From contig BPQB01000002.1 of NCBI GenBank assembly GCA_019973155.2, positions 930,001 through 994,000 on the forward strand: DNA of 64,000 nt, given 5' to 3'. Every line of letters begins with the position of its first letter. Positions within the stretch are counted from its first letter, which is position 1. A program made the translations under genes and the position numbers. The notes below the pieces were generated by a model. That model had not been told where the DNA came from, did not search any database, and was given only the letters and a program-made list of their open reading frames with translations. The DNA comes from Phanerochaete sordida (lineage: Eukaryota > Basidiomycota > Agaricomycetes > Polyporales > Phanerochaetaceae). Shown one piece after another: positions 11,944-22,679 of this stretch.

Positions 11944-14445
11944 GTGCGTAATCATCACCGTCTCTCATGTCCGCCCCGTCTGACATCGCCAACAGTACCG
12001 AACAGTTGTAATATCATTGTATACATCCTCTGTGGATACAAGCGGATGTCCATGTCAATCACGAGCACTGCTCGTCCATGTGCTTCACTCTGCCGCGGCC
12101 GGTCTGAGCCAGCTCTGCACGGTGGTCGAAATCCCACCAGGTGCGTCCCAATCCCCCTTGCGCGTGAAGGACGCGTGCTTCTGACTCGAAGAGCGTGTAG
12201 GCCCGCCTTGTGCCGCCTCTTACGGCGACGCTGAATGCAGAACAGTGTGAAAATAACCGTGGGAACGACCCCTCACTGGATGGCGGCGGTGCTTCTTTGA
12301 CATTGCATCACGGTGCCCGACTTCGACGCGCAGCTTCTGCGTGGGCATCCGCCAACGCGCCCCAAATCGGGTCACCGTGGTTGTAATCATAAAGCCCCTC
12401 CCCGGTGGCCTTGCCAGTGTCCTCGCGCTGCCCCCCTTGTTCTGCGACCAGCATCCTACGCCTACCGGTCGCCCCTGCCAAAGCCCGCCCCCTCCTCAGT
12501 CACGGCCTAACGGTGTGCTTGCATTACGCCTGGTGTTACTCGAAGGTTGCTCTGTTGCTGCCTGCGCAGTTCTTTTGCTTTCCAATGAAGCAGCTGTCTA
12601 TCTCAGCATCGTATGTTTGTTATCCTCGATACTGCAGCCTGCAAGAGCTTGCCATGCGTCTCTTGGGGTGCGTCTTCTCCAAGCTTCTCCAAGTCAAGGG
12701 CTGCCGGTCTGTCTGGCGACCATGAACGCTCTGATCGACAGGCCAGAGCTGTTCGGCCGTCAACCCGACGTCTCTCCTTCTCGCCATGTCGGCAATGCCA
12801 ACGTCCTGACGTTCGTGTGCATATGCTCATGCGCGTCAAAAGGAGGCGCATCACCAGAGGCGCATCATCGCGTCATTGCGCGCCTTCGAAGAATGCAGAT
12901 TGTCTCGCAGAGTGCCTGTGCTTGTGCCACCCGTTTCACTGTCTCCTGTCGCGACCATCGTCGCTTTGCTGCTGACCACCACCAGTCCACGGCCTGTTCG
13001 ACGTCTCCAGAGCTAGATGCCCCTCACGCACCGCAACTAAACGTGCATCGGTGTAGGATACGACGCGGTGAGCGCGAGCTCGGACCCAGTCGCACGAGCA
13101 GAAGAAAATTTCTACGCGCAGACAGGGTACGTGTCATCATTCGCAGCTTCTCGTCGCCCCTTACCTCGCCGCCATTGGACAGTGTGCTCAGAACTCCCAC
13201 GGACGTCGCGCACCGATCCCAAACCGCCGTCTGGCCGTCGGCGCGGGCGCACTGAACGCCAGCCAGCCAACCAGAGTCTGCGACGGAGCCCGACGCATCA
13301 CCGTCGCCAGGCGCGGCGCGTCCCCCGAAGGACGCCTCCACCGTACCTGCCATACCGGGATACAAGGCCGTTTGATGCAGCGGGCGCAGCGGTCGGTCCA
13401 CCGCCCGCCAAATTATGCGTCCGCCCGCGTTCGCGACCGCATATAATGCCTCGAACCGCGCCATGACGCCTCAGAAACTCCCCCAGCTCCTGCTCGACGT
13501 TCGACGCGACACCGGAAGGACGCGACACAGCGCGGAACCCGGCGCGCGACGATCCGCAGGGGCGCGCCACTGCGCCTCCGACGCCCAACAGCGCCCGGCA
13601 CCCACGCCAGCCTCGTTGCGACTCCTTTTGCCCAAAGCGGGCAGCGCAGAGCCCTCGCGCTGTTGTCTGCCTGGCGTGCCCTCCGCCTCGCGGCCGCAGG
13701 CGAAGCGCTGCCCGCCTCATGGCGGCACGCATATATACCCTCTGGCCGCCCTGGCGGCCGGCGTCCTGGTCCTCGCTCCTGCGCCCACCCGCTGCGAGGC
13801 GGAGGCCGACGTCGCCTCGTCCTGCTGGGCCCGCTCGTCCGATGGCCGCGATCTGGCACTGGCCCGACTGGGCCGCGGGAGATCAGCTGCGGAGCGTTGT
13901 TCTCGCGGCCTGATCCTGGCGTGGCGGCGGGGACGGCACACGTGCACCGGTATGCAGAGCCCAACTGCGTGCAGATGGCGACTTGGGCTGGTCGTGTATG
14001 GCTCAGGTGCGTTCGCTCCCTTGCAGCGCTGCCGACAAGACGCGAACTGACCAGCGCAGCCGCAGATATCCAGCTATCCGTCGCTCGCCCCCGCTTCCAT
14101 CGATGCGCGCGATAACGCCATCGCAGCGCCCCGCGCACTCTGCGCAGCCTGCACAAGTCGCCACACCGCCGCGGCGCACCCGCCACCGCATCCTACACGC
14201 CTTCCTAATCGGCGCACGCAGCAAAAACCGCCGCAACCTTGATGGCGCTGCGCCGCGCCCTCCCGCCCGGCCGCGCGCGCGCAGCAGGCCCGGCGCACCC
14301 AGCACGCCGGCGCATTGCCCGGCGGGCCACGCGTCCCACAGACCCTGGCGGCGGCCCCACCCCTTGTGCCCGCGCGGGCAGCGTTCTATCAGCAGTTCCA
14401 TGGCGACGCGCGTCCCACGCAGCGCGCCCGCCTTCTGAGCCTCCT

Positions 14446-14481
14446 GGGGGCCTTCTGGGGGCCTTCTGGGGGCCTTCTGGG
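14446..14481. repeat. 11-bp tandem repeat, 3.3 copies
   Basis: The unit GGGGGCCTTCT is repeated three times without change, followed by a partial GGG. It lies inside a GC-rich noncoding interval. No function is evident. Confidence 0.8.
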
Positions 14482-15174
14482 CTCGCCCCAGCGCGCCTTG
14501 TCCGCTGCCGGCACCCGCGGGTCCCCGTGATGCCCCGCGCGGCCCTGCACGCTCTTGTTTTCGCGTCCGGCCGCTGCGACCCCCGGCGCGCGCCACAGCT
14601 GCCACACAACACAGATTGCGTTCGCAGGGCAGACACGGTTTGCCATCGTCGACAGAGTAACAGGCGTGCGCACCACACGGACAGGGCGGCGCGCGCCCTC
14701 GGCCTGCGTCATGCGCGCGGCGTCATGCCCCGCCGCCCCCGCTGCTGCAGTGCGTCCGCCGGCGATAGGCCTGCCAATCGCCTCGACACGTGTCCGGCGC
14801 ACGTGTGGGCAGGCATGGTGGGGCGGGCGCTGCGCCGTCCGCATGCGGGTGCGCGGGGCCTCCGCGCGCGCAGGGGATGGCCGATGCCGGGCCTTCGCCG
14901 TGGAAGGCGCGAAGCCCGCTCGACGCCGAAGCATTGCTGGAGGCGCGCATCCGAGCCCTCGTTTCCGTGGAGTTTAACCCGACCCTTGTCTATTCCGCGC
15001 GTGCGCACGCGCGCGGGCGCCGCGCCGTCGCGTGCGACGAAAACTATATACAAGAAGGATAAGCTAGATAAAACAAGAAGAACAAGAGCGCACACAACAG
15101 GCAGAGCGAGCAATAACGGGGAGCCAAGAAAACAAGGTGCGTAACGATGTGCTAAAGCGTCTGTGGCCCGCCGT

Positions 15175-15200
15175 GCGCCTGGCCCGCGCGGGCCAGGCGC
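15175..15200. repeat. perfect 26-bp GC palindrome
   Basis: GCGCCTGGCCCGC is followed immediately by its exact reverse complement, with no loop. It lies about 210 bp beyond the stop of the minus-strand HMG gene, i.e. in its 3' flank. It could form a cruciform or an RNA hairpin, or be a dimeric protein site; nothing in the sequence decides. Confidence 0.8.
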
Positions 15201-15410
15201 GTCCGGCGCGCGGAGAATATTAGTACAAACAGCGGTATATGGGAGGTAAGATAGAACACGTCCGGGCGCCGGCGATAGAAATACACTGGGGGCACGAACA
15301 AGCTTTGAGTTTATCCAAGGTGCGTCGGCGTCTCGCTCGCGAGACAGGCAGGCGGGAAGGCGATGGGGGCTGGCAGGGCGCGGGGGGCGACAGCGGGGCG
15401 CGCGGCGCAC

Positions 15411-17000
15411 TCACATGGCGTACGCAGGCGGGTACGGCGGGGACAGCCCGCCGCCGGCCTCGAACGGCACGAGCGGCTGGCCGTCGAAGCACGCGTAGCC
15501 CTGCTTCGCGTGCATCGCGTACTGGTGCGTGAGCGCGTCGAAGTGCGGCGGCGGGTACGCGGCGGGGTCGTAGGCGTGCGCGTGCGCGTGCGCGGGGGCG
15601 GGGGGCGCGGCGTAGAAGGCAAAGTGCGGCTCGAAGGACGCGGGCGACGGCGTGGGGAGGTACATCGGCGCGACGTCGCCCGGCGTGCTCGGCATGCTCG
15701 AGAGCGGCGACCACTGCTGCTCGTAGTACTGCTGCGGCGGCGCGGCGTACGGCGCGTGCAGGGGCGCGAAGACGTCGGGGGCGGCGCCGCCGAGGAGCGG
15801 GGACGGCTCGGGCGAGAAGACGTAGGGCGCGTCGAACTGGGTGTCGAGCGGGGAGAGGACAGAGAGCGGATCGCAGTGCTGCATCTGCGGAGGTGGGGTC
15901 GTCGCGGCGAACGAGAACGACGAAAAGTCCTGCGGACGCGGTGAGCCCCGGAGCCGAACATCGCGAATTGTGGCGCTACTCACGAATGACGAGTTGGTCT
16001 CAGAGATCGGCGTCGTAGGGTAAGGAGAGGATGGTGTGGTACAGAACGAACCCTCGGACTCCGACAGGTCGTCGAAGTCGAACTGCGCCTCCCGCTTGGC
16101 CTCCTGGGCAGGCGCGGCCTCGGTGGCCCGGCCGGGCTGGCTGCTCGTCGCGCGCGCCTTCTTCTTGCCCGCGGCCTTGTCCGAGCGTGCAGGTGCGTCC
16201 GCGTTCACGGGGAGCGGCGCCGAGGACCCCCGCCGGAAGTTGCCCGCGGTGATGGGGGCCTCGAAGCGGGTGACGATCTCGGGGACGCGGTTGCGGTCGA
16301 ACTCGGCGATGGCCTCCTCGAGGTCCTTGCCCTTGTAGCCCTTGTTGAGGAGCGCGGCGATGGTCTCGCAGCGGACGGTGTCCTTGGGGCCGACCTCGCG
16401 GACCTTGCGCTTGGGCGCGGCCTTGCCCTTCTTGTGCTCGGGGCGGAAGGTGTACTCGGGGAACTTGCGCTTGTGCTCCTCGAGGGCCATCTTGGCCTTG
16501 CGGTTCCAGAACGCCTTCTCCTTCTTGGGGAGGCCCTTCCAGGTGCAGCCGATGATGCTGCTGAGCGTGCTGTGGTTCGTCTCGACGGTGGCGGTGACGT
16601 GCTGGTTGCGGATGAACGCGCTGCGGAAGAGGATGAAGGAGTTGGCGGGGCGCGGGACGTGGTCCTCGGGCTTCTTCTTGGCGTGTCCGCCGCGGCTGGG
16701 GCGTGGCGGGGCGGGGCTCTCCTCGCGCGCGTCGGTGGTGTCGGGGAAGAGGAGCGACTCGGCAGGCGCGGTGGGGTCCTCGATGGGGGGTGGGTTGAAG
16801 AAGGTGCCGGGGGTGATGGCGGGTGCGAACGCGATGGTGCCCGGTGCGTCTTGGTCTTCTGCGGGGGGCGCTGCGTTCCTGCGCTTGCCTGGCGGGCGAG
16901 GTGAGTGTTCGTGCTCGTGGTCGTGCCCGTGCCCGCGGTGCGTGGGGCAGCGCGAGGACGTACCTTTGGCGGTGCTCGCTCGCGTGCGTTGGGGAGCCAT
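15411..17000 (-). CDS. HMG-box transcription factor (pcc1/MATA_HMG-like)
   Basis: Exons 17000-16964, 16888-15984 and 15929-15411 give 486 aa. Both introns (75 and 54 nt) are in frame, so an unspliced 549-aa reading from 17060 is also open, but each has clean gtacgt/gtgagt donors and cag acceptors. I prefer the ATG at 17000 because a TATA box at 17084-17089 leaves no leader for the ATG at 17060. One HMG box spans about residues 90-161: it opens VPRPANSFILFRSAF and closes KMALEEHKRKFPEYTFRP, with the Trp/Lys pattern IGCTWKGLPKKEKAFWNRKA. It is therefore a sequence-specific DNA-bending nuclear regulator. The rest is Pro/Ser-rich and disordered. The stop is read as ATGTGAGTG, so a further gtgagt donor overlaps it and an extra 3' exon is possible. 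Relatives in mushrooms include regulators of mating and sexual development; that role here is inference. Confidence 0.8.
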   Translation of the reverse strand: MAPQRTRASTAKGTSSRCPTHRGHGHDHEHEHSPRPPGKRRNAAPPAEDQDAPGTIAFAPAITPGTFFNPPPIEDPTAPAESLLFPDTTDAREESPAPPRPSRGGHAKKKPEDHVPRPANSFILFRSAFIRNQHVTATVETNHSTLSSIIGCTWKGLPKKEKAFWNRKAKMALEEHKRKFPEYTFRPEHKKGKAAPKRKVREVGPKDTVRCETIAALLNKGYKGKDLEEAIAEFDRNRVPEIVTRFEAPITAGNFRRGSSAPLPVNADAPARSDKAAGKKKARATSSQPGRATEAAPAQEAKREAQFDFDDLSESEGSFCTTPSSPYPTTPISETNSSFVSSATIRDVRLRGSPRPQDFSSFSFAATTPPPQMQHCDPLSVLSPLDTQFDAPYVFSPEPSPLLGGAAPDVFAPLHAPYAAPPQQYYEQQWSPLSSMPSTPGDVAPMYLPTPSPASFEPHFAFYAAPPAPAHAHAHAYDPAAYPPPHFDALTHQYAMHAKQGYACFDGQPLVPFEAGGGLSPPYPPAYAM

Positions 17001-17083
17001 GGCGTGCAGAGGCTGGGGGAGGAGGAAAATGATGTGGGAGGGTGTCGCAGAAGAGGACATGGCGGGTTGATTACATACAAACT

Positions 17084-17089
17084 ATATAC
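17084..17089 (-). promoter_or_regulatory. TATA box of the HMG-box gene
   Basis: TATATA on the minus strand lies 84 nt before the ATG at 17000 but only 24 nt before the ATG at 17060. Transcription normally begins about 25-35 nt downstream of the box, which favours the 17000 start. Confidence 0.5.
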
Positions 17090-20000
17090 GAGCGCGAAAG
17101 GCCCTGTGGGAACGCTGCCTGCAACCAATGCTACCATAAAAGGAAGGATCCCTCGATATTCCCGTGGTCTAGGGCGCGCGACATCCCATCAATCCGCCGT
17201 CTGCCCAGATATCGCAGATCTGGATAATTGGGCCCAGAACACCGGGCCCTCGCACGCCCAATCACCTCACCAGAAATGCCTCCGCCCTCCGCATTACGTT
17301 GCTTATTTCCCGCCCCCGCGTTTATTGCCTCGTGTGCCGTCGAGCGGGCAAGTGCGTGTCCTCGTCGTCGCCGGCGGGGCAGGGGGCCTCGGGGGCCCTC
17401 GAGTGTCGCGCAGGGGGCACGGAACAACTCCGCGCGCGGACAGGCGCCGCGGCAATAGACTCCCTGCACCAGCAGACCCCGTCCACAAGGATTGCCCTTG
17501 GTGGATAAGACCCATCATCCCACCCGGAATATGCAGCGATGACGACCCACGCCAGTTCTTCGTCGAATCCGCCTGATCGCCAGTGTCCTCCCACGTGCGC
17601 ACAGAAGGGCGCGCGGTCCCCAGCGTGCAGCTGCCGTGCCCGCAAGCGTCGGGGACACGTCCTCCGCCACCGTCGGCATCTGGGCCTGGCCGGGCGCCTG
17701 CGCGCGTGCGGGGCGAGATCAGCGGGAGCGCATCAGATCCGATCTGGCGTGGATCTTGATCGCCGATGCCAGGGGCCGGCTAAACCATTCGCTCTAACGG
17801 CGGGCTCGTCTGCTCTCGCGGCCAGGCAAGCAGGAGCAGCACACCAGCTCTGCTGACACAGCCCCGCGCGCGCATGACGCTGTGCGAGACCCTTGGTAAC
17901 GACACGCCAGCGCGACACGCCTTGTACTCTGCCTCCCGCGATCTGCAATCTCACCGATAGCACACGGCGATGCTTCCGTCTCGCGCCCCCAGATCCCACT
18001 AGCCAGCGCGCGATCGCCCCAGATCGCCTGCCAATCCGCCGCGAGGGGCGCGCCAACCTGCGGTGCCCCTCTCGCCCGAGCGAGTACAACGCGCGAGCAG
18101 CGTCCCACCAGCGGAGCAGCGCGCGCGGCCCGGGGGTGCGCAGGCCCACATGGCGCGAGCCTGCCCCGGCGTGCGAGCGGCCGCCGCGTCGCGCCCCGGA
18201 CACGCTGGAGCCCATACACGGCGCGCTGCGCGTCGGGCCCGCATCAGCCGCCGCCCTAGCTGCACGGCGCCCTGCCGCCGCGCCGACCCGCGCGCGACCC
18301 GCCTGTCCGGCGCGGCACTGGCAGGCGCGCGGGCCAATGCGGCAGGCGTTGTATACCATGTCGCTAGCCCCGCCGCTAGCCTGCGGCACGCGTCGCGACG
18401 GCACAGCGCGCGGCGACGATCAGCACTATGCCTGCGGCTGGCCGAAGCGCCTCGCAAGCCGGTGCTTCTGGGGCGGCGCGGCGCATGCGGGCGCGGGCGC
18501 GGGGAGATAGGCTTTCCGCCGCGACGCACCGCTGCGGCACGCGTTGCGGTCTCGGGGGTGCGCGGACGGCGGGGTAAGGAGAGACCGTTGTGTTCAGCCG
18601 CTAGGTGCCCGGAGCACCGCGGTGCTGTGCCCCGCCGCACCCGAAACTTCATGTCCGGGGGCCGACCCTGGTCGTCGCCGCAGCCGTCATACAGTAGCGA
18701 ACACCGATAGTCGTGGCATGCCCGAGGCAGTGACATAAGACTCCGCACCTAGACCTACTCGCGCATATACAATGTCTGCTCGCAAGCTTATGCGGTACCT
18801 TGCATGGGCGATGTGGCGCAGCTCTGGCACGCCGCCCGACGCGTGCTGGTGCCGTTTATCGCGATACCGACAGATTGCACGGCCAGCGATTCCGTGATTA
18901 ACATGGCCTAGCTCCGACGCCGAGCCTTACTAACAGAGGGGCACCCCGGGTCGCGAGCGCCGCAGGTTGGCAACCTCCCTCCGGCTTGTATTTCGCCTTC
19001 ATCGCGAAAATCACCGTGGGTGCGGAGGCACACATGGGTCAGCGTTTTCTCGGGAGGTGCCTGCGCACATGCTGTTGTACTTCGACGCTCCAGCGCAGCG
19101 GAAACGCGCCGGGCGATTTCTGATTTTGGAGACGCTTCTCATCAGATTGTATGCGTCTTACACACGCAAAAGGGCTGTATGGAGAAATAATGGATCCGCC
19201 CTCTCGTGATGACTTTATCCCCTCAACCCGTGCTTACAAGTATACAAGGAGGTAGAGACCACGCACGCCCGCGTGGCGGCCGAAACACCAGACCGCACCC
19301 TTCCCAACATCCCCTGCCATTTCCTACCCCGGAGCGCCCAAACACCTCCTCCCACGGAGCACCCCAACACGCCCCAGCCCGGCACAACCGTCCGGCGGAC
19401 GCACCGCCGTGCGCCCCAAGCGAGGGCATGCACGCGCTGCGGACGCGCCGTGCTATTGTCTCGCACATACCGCCCCATCCGGCACGTCGTTCATTTCCGG
19501 GCGGGGCGTTGCTGTGGCGGGCTAACACTGCCCGCGGGGCGGTCTAGGCCAGCCAGCCTATTCCGTCTCCCGTGCCCCCTTATTTCTTCTGTACCTCGCA
19601 CATCGCGCCACACGACGGGCCTGCCCGCAACGGTGCGAGTCTGCGTTTCGCGTCCGGGCGCGAGGTGCACTGCGGCGCACGCGCCGCGGGCGCCTACCCT
19701 GGCACTAGCCCGCACGCGGAGGCGCGCGGGGCTGCGGACTGTGGCGGCGCCGCCGCGTGCGCGGGCGCACAAAGGACGTCCCCCAGGTCCCGCAGGCCCC
19801 GACCAAAACAGCGCACAAACACTCGCCTTATGCGCCCTAGCGCGAGCAACACACGCGCTGTGGGCGCGATCCCCTGCTAATTTAGCAGCATTTTAGCTGG
19901 AATTAGCGCGATTTTTAGTGCGGAATAAGGTCGCGGTGACAGCGGGCTGCGCGCGGGCGGGCGGCGGGTGCGGCGCGAGGGCAGTTGCGCGGCGCGGTCA

Positions 20001-20255
20001 GGGACGGCGGGCCCCGTGCGGCAGGGGCGCACCGCCAGCACGGCGCAGGGGGCCCCGCGTGCGCAGTGTCGCGCGGCGTCATGGCTACGCTCCTTTGTGC
20101 GTGCGGCCTAGCGTGTCGCATTTCGCGCTCCAAAGACAAATACACAGATTGCATGCGATCGAGGTCCTGTCGTAGCTCTGTCGTGGTGCTGGCTGTGGAG
20201 ACCCGAGCACGGCTGGGCACGCACGCGGCGAGGCACGCGCGGGGGCGTACCTGGC
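17090..20255. other. 3.2-kb GC-rich gap upstream of the HMG-box gene
   Basis: No gene is recognised. GC is very high around 17.6-18.6 kb and 19.6-20.2 kb, creating many overlapping open frames of Arg/Ala/Pro composition with no domains. The interval includes the HMG gene's upstream region on the left and the 3' flank of the RidA-like gene on the right. A noncoding RNA or a distal regulatory region is possible but nothing seen proves one. Confidence 0.45.
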
Positions 20256-20657
20256 CTACTGCGCGAGCACGACCGCGTCCGCCTCGATCTCGACCCGCAT
20301 CTCCTCGCTCACGAAGCGCGCGCCGACGAGCATGGTCGCCGCGGGCGCGACGTCGCCGAGCGCGTCCTTGAGCGCGGCACCGACGGCGTCGCAGTCCGCC
20401 GCGTGCGTGACGAACATGCGCACGCGCACGACGTCCGCGCGCGCGGCGCCGACGGCCTCTACCGCCCTGACGATCTCCGCGAATGCGGCGCGCGCCTGTG
20501 CGCCCGCGTCGCCGGGGTGCTGCACGGCGCCGGACGCGGCGTCGACGGAGGTCGTGCCCGACACGAAGACGAAGGGGCCGCGGCGCACGGCCCTGCTGTA
20601 GCCGAAGCGCGCCTCGTACGGGTTTCCGGTGCGGTGGCTGAGGCAGACGTCGGGCAT
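20256..20657 (-). CDS. RidA/YjgF/UK114-family protein
   Basis: A single exon of 133 aa, the normal length for this family of trimeric cytosolic or mitochondrial proteins. The ATG at 20657 (MPDVC) is the first true ATG; the frame extends upstream only from a TTG. Recognisable features are GYSRAVRRGPFVFVSGTTS, QARAAFAEI, DVVRVRMFVT and the C-terminal VEIEADAV. Canonical RidA hydrolyses 2-aminoacrylate and related imines using an Arg in a PAR(T/S) motif; here the corresponding segment is PAATM (residues 105-109), with Ala107 where the Arg should be. That argues against classical imine deaminase activity and for one of the divergent Rid subgroups, some of which sit in catabolic pathways. GC is high, like the surrounding DNA. 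Family call is firm, function is not. Confidence 0.85.
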   Translation of the reverse strand: MPDVCLSHRTGNPYEARFGYSRAVRRGPFVFVSGTTSVDAASGAVQHPGDAGAQARAAFAEIVRAVEAVGAARADVVRVRMFVTHAADCDAVGAALKDALGDVAPAATMLVGARFVSEEMRVEIEADAVVLAQ

Positions 20658-21267
20658 TGCGTGTGGGCTGCTGTGGGCTGCTTCGCAGGACAATGGAGAA
20701 GCAGTGGCGGCGGGCCGCCGGGGAACAATGGGATTGGGGGTGATGAGCCGATGGCGATCTTCTAAGGGGTGATAGACGTACCGGTGGCGTGGCGTTGGAT
20801 TGTTTGAGTGTTTGAGTGCAAGGTGGCTCCGCTGAGGGGGTGGAGGATGTCGTCAAGGATGCCTTGGCCGCTGGAGTAGCCGGGCGTGGCGCAGTGAGTC
20901 ACAGCGAGTCTGAGTCATGGCATAGACCAGGTCTTGCAAGATCAGATAAACAGCACATGCAAAACATTTTCTTGTTATTCGCTCGTGACCTGCATCACAT
21001 GCGGTTCAGGAAGGACCTGGACGTCGTCGGCAGCAGGTCAGCGTGCGGCGGGTGGCGGGGGCGGATCCCACTGAAAAGGCGCCCGCGGGCGTTGAGCCGT
21101 GCTTACGTCAGCATGAAAGCCGCCAGGCGCAGCTTGCGGGCGACCACTTCGACATCTGCATATCCTTGAGAACCAGGGGTATCTTGGTATCACGATAGGT
21201 GGGTCTATACATATATATACAGAGGCTTCTGAATAACTTAGCTCCAGCACGCCGCCACTCTGTCTGA

Positions 21268-22679
21268 CTACCACATCCCCCTGCCGCTCTTCGCAAAGTT
21301 CCCCACCGCCCGCCAGTCGCGGTACGCCGCCTGGAGGTTGAGCACGAAGCCTTGCGCCTCGTAGCTCATCGCGATGCCGCCGTTGGCCGCGACGTTTGTT
21401 GCGTTCGGCGGGAGCAGCAGCTCGTACGGATAGCTGTGCCCGTTCGTGACGGGCTGCAGCGTCATGTCGTCCGTGAAGTGCGCGAGGCCGCTGCCGGTGG
21501 TCGCCGAGGGCGCCGTGAAGAGCTCCTTGCGCACGCGCTCCGCGGCCGCGAGCACCGCGGGCGGCGTCACGAGCGAGCCCGGCAGCGGCAGGGTGCGCGC
21601 GCGCAGGAGCACGTCGAGGCGGTACGCGAACGCGGCGAAGAGCGCGGAGGACGCGGCGTCGAGGAACGTGCTCGCGTCGTCGACGTAGTTGTGGAAGAGG
21701 TGTTCGTCGCTCTGTGCAGGAGACATGTCAGGTCGCTCTCCGTGGGGGCACGCGAGGCACGCACGAGGTGGTCTGCGAGCGCGCTCTGGAGCTCGTGTGC
21801 CCACTGTACAAGGTCGGCCTGCTCGGCCGCGAGCTCCGCGCTGTAGTGCGACGACGCGATGAGCGCGAGCACGCGCACGATTCCGCCGGTGACCCAGCCC
21901 ATTCCTGGCGCCGACACGTGAGCGCGCCGTCCACCCACGTAAATTCCAAGCTCACCTGTCGCCCAGTACCCCTCATCGCACGAATACCCGAGCGCCATGT
22001 GGCGCCAGAGCCCGGTCTCGGCATCGCGGAGCAGCGCGCGGTACTGCCTGATCTGGTTGTACGCCTCGCGCAGCATGCTCGCGTTGCGCGTCGCGACGCC
22101 GTAGTGCGCGAGGAACGGCGGGACCATGTACACGAAGTCGTCCCAGAGCTGCAGCTGGTCCGGCCGGTGCGACAGCGCGCCATCGGGGCCCGTGCGCGAG
22201 TCGTTGGTGAGGAGCCAGCGCACCTGCGAGTCCGCCGCGGCGCCGTAGAGCAGCCCGTCGCGCGCGCCCTGGCCCGTCAGGTTCGCGAGCACGACCGCGA
22301 AGCCCGTGCTCGGCGGGTCGCCCGCGGCCGCGTTCGTGAGCAGCGGCGCGCTGATCGTGTGTGCGTTCGCGGCCGTCACGTTGTTCGCGTCTGTCCACTG
22401 CTGCACGACGGAGCGCGCGATTGCGAGCACCGCGTCGAGGCTGCCGGGGGGCGCCGCGGTGGTGTACGTCGCGAACGGCACGCCGGGCGTCAGTGTCGAC
22501 CAGCTCGGCGTGTCGAGCTCGAGCAGCGCCTCCGCGTATGTGCCGATTTCCCAGGACTGCAGCGGCGGCTGCGCGCTGTCGAGCCCGTTCTTGATCGTTG
22601 TGATTTGTGCGTCGGTGAGCTCTTGCGCGCGCGCGAGGCCGAGCGCCGCGATAAATAGCGAAACGAATGTGGTGCGCAT
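21268..22679 (-). CDS. secreted six-hairpin glycosidase (GH105-like)
   Basis: Exons 22679-21956, 21904-21765 and 21711-21268, separated by 51- and 53-nt introns, give 435 aa. A signal peptide is clear at residues 1-18 (hydrophobic core VSLFIAALGLA, cleavage after ARA). The mature protein has the alternating helix pattern of the (alpha/alpha)6 barrel with LWDDFVYMVPPFLAHYG, GLWRHMALGY and, across the first intron, WATGMGWVTGGIVRVLAL; this corresponds to the DxxxMxxPFL and GxGW motifs of unsaturated glucuronyl/rhamnogalacturonyl hydrolases. Such enzymes finish pectin or related polysaccharide breakdown outside the cell. Several Asn-X-Thr/Ser sites (NVT, NAS, NAT) suggest glycosylation. Substrate cannot be assigned; the family membership is likely GH105 or a close six-hairpin relative. 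Confidence 0.8.

Larger units (their letters stand above)
11944..15410. other. 3.5-kb GC-rich gap without a recognisable gene
   Basis: Base composition rises to extremely GC-rich between about 13.1 and 14.95 kb. Long open frames occur on every strand (for instance 12341-13255 plus, 13413-14186 minus) but they are the expected by-product of GC richness: mutually overlapping, Arg/Ala/Pro-heavy, with no domain or splice logic. The interval contains a short tandem repeat (14446-14481) and a perfect 26-bp palindrome (15175-15200). It should include the 3' region of the minus-strand HMG gene on its right. Confidence 0.45.

Noticed and set aside
12341..13255. 304-codon plus-strand open frame
   Set aside because: No domain, mixed Cys/Arg/Ser/Pro composition, overlapped by equally long frames in other phases; expected by chance in GC-rich DNA.
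13413..14605. Several long minus-strand open frames (257 and 200 codons)
   Set aside because: Arg/Ala/Gly-biased translation in more than one frame at once, no splice or motif support.
14239..15144. 301-codon plus-strand open frame next to the HMG-box gene
   Set aside because: Runs through the 11-bp tandem repeat, composition-driven, no domain.
21714..22658. 314-codon plus-strand open frame
   Set aside because: Antisense of the glycosidase gene; its minus-strand reading has a signal peptide and family motifs.
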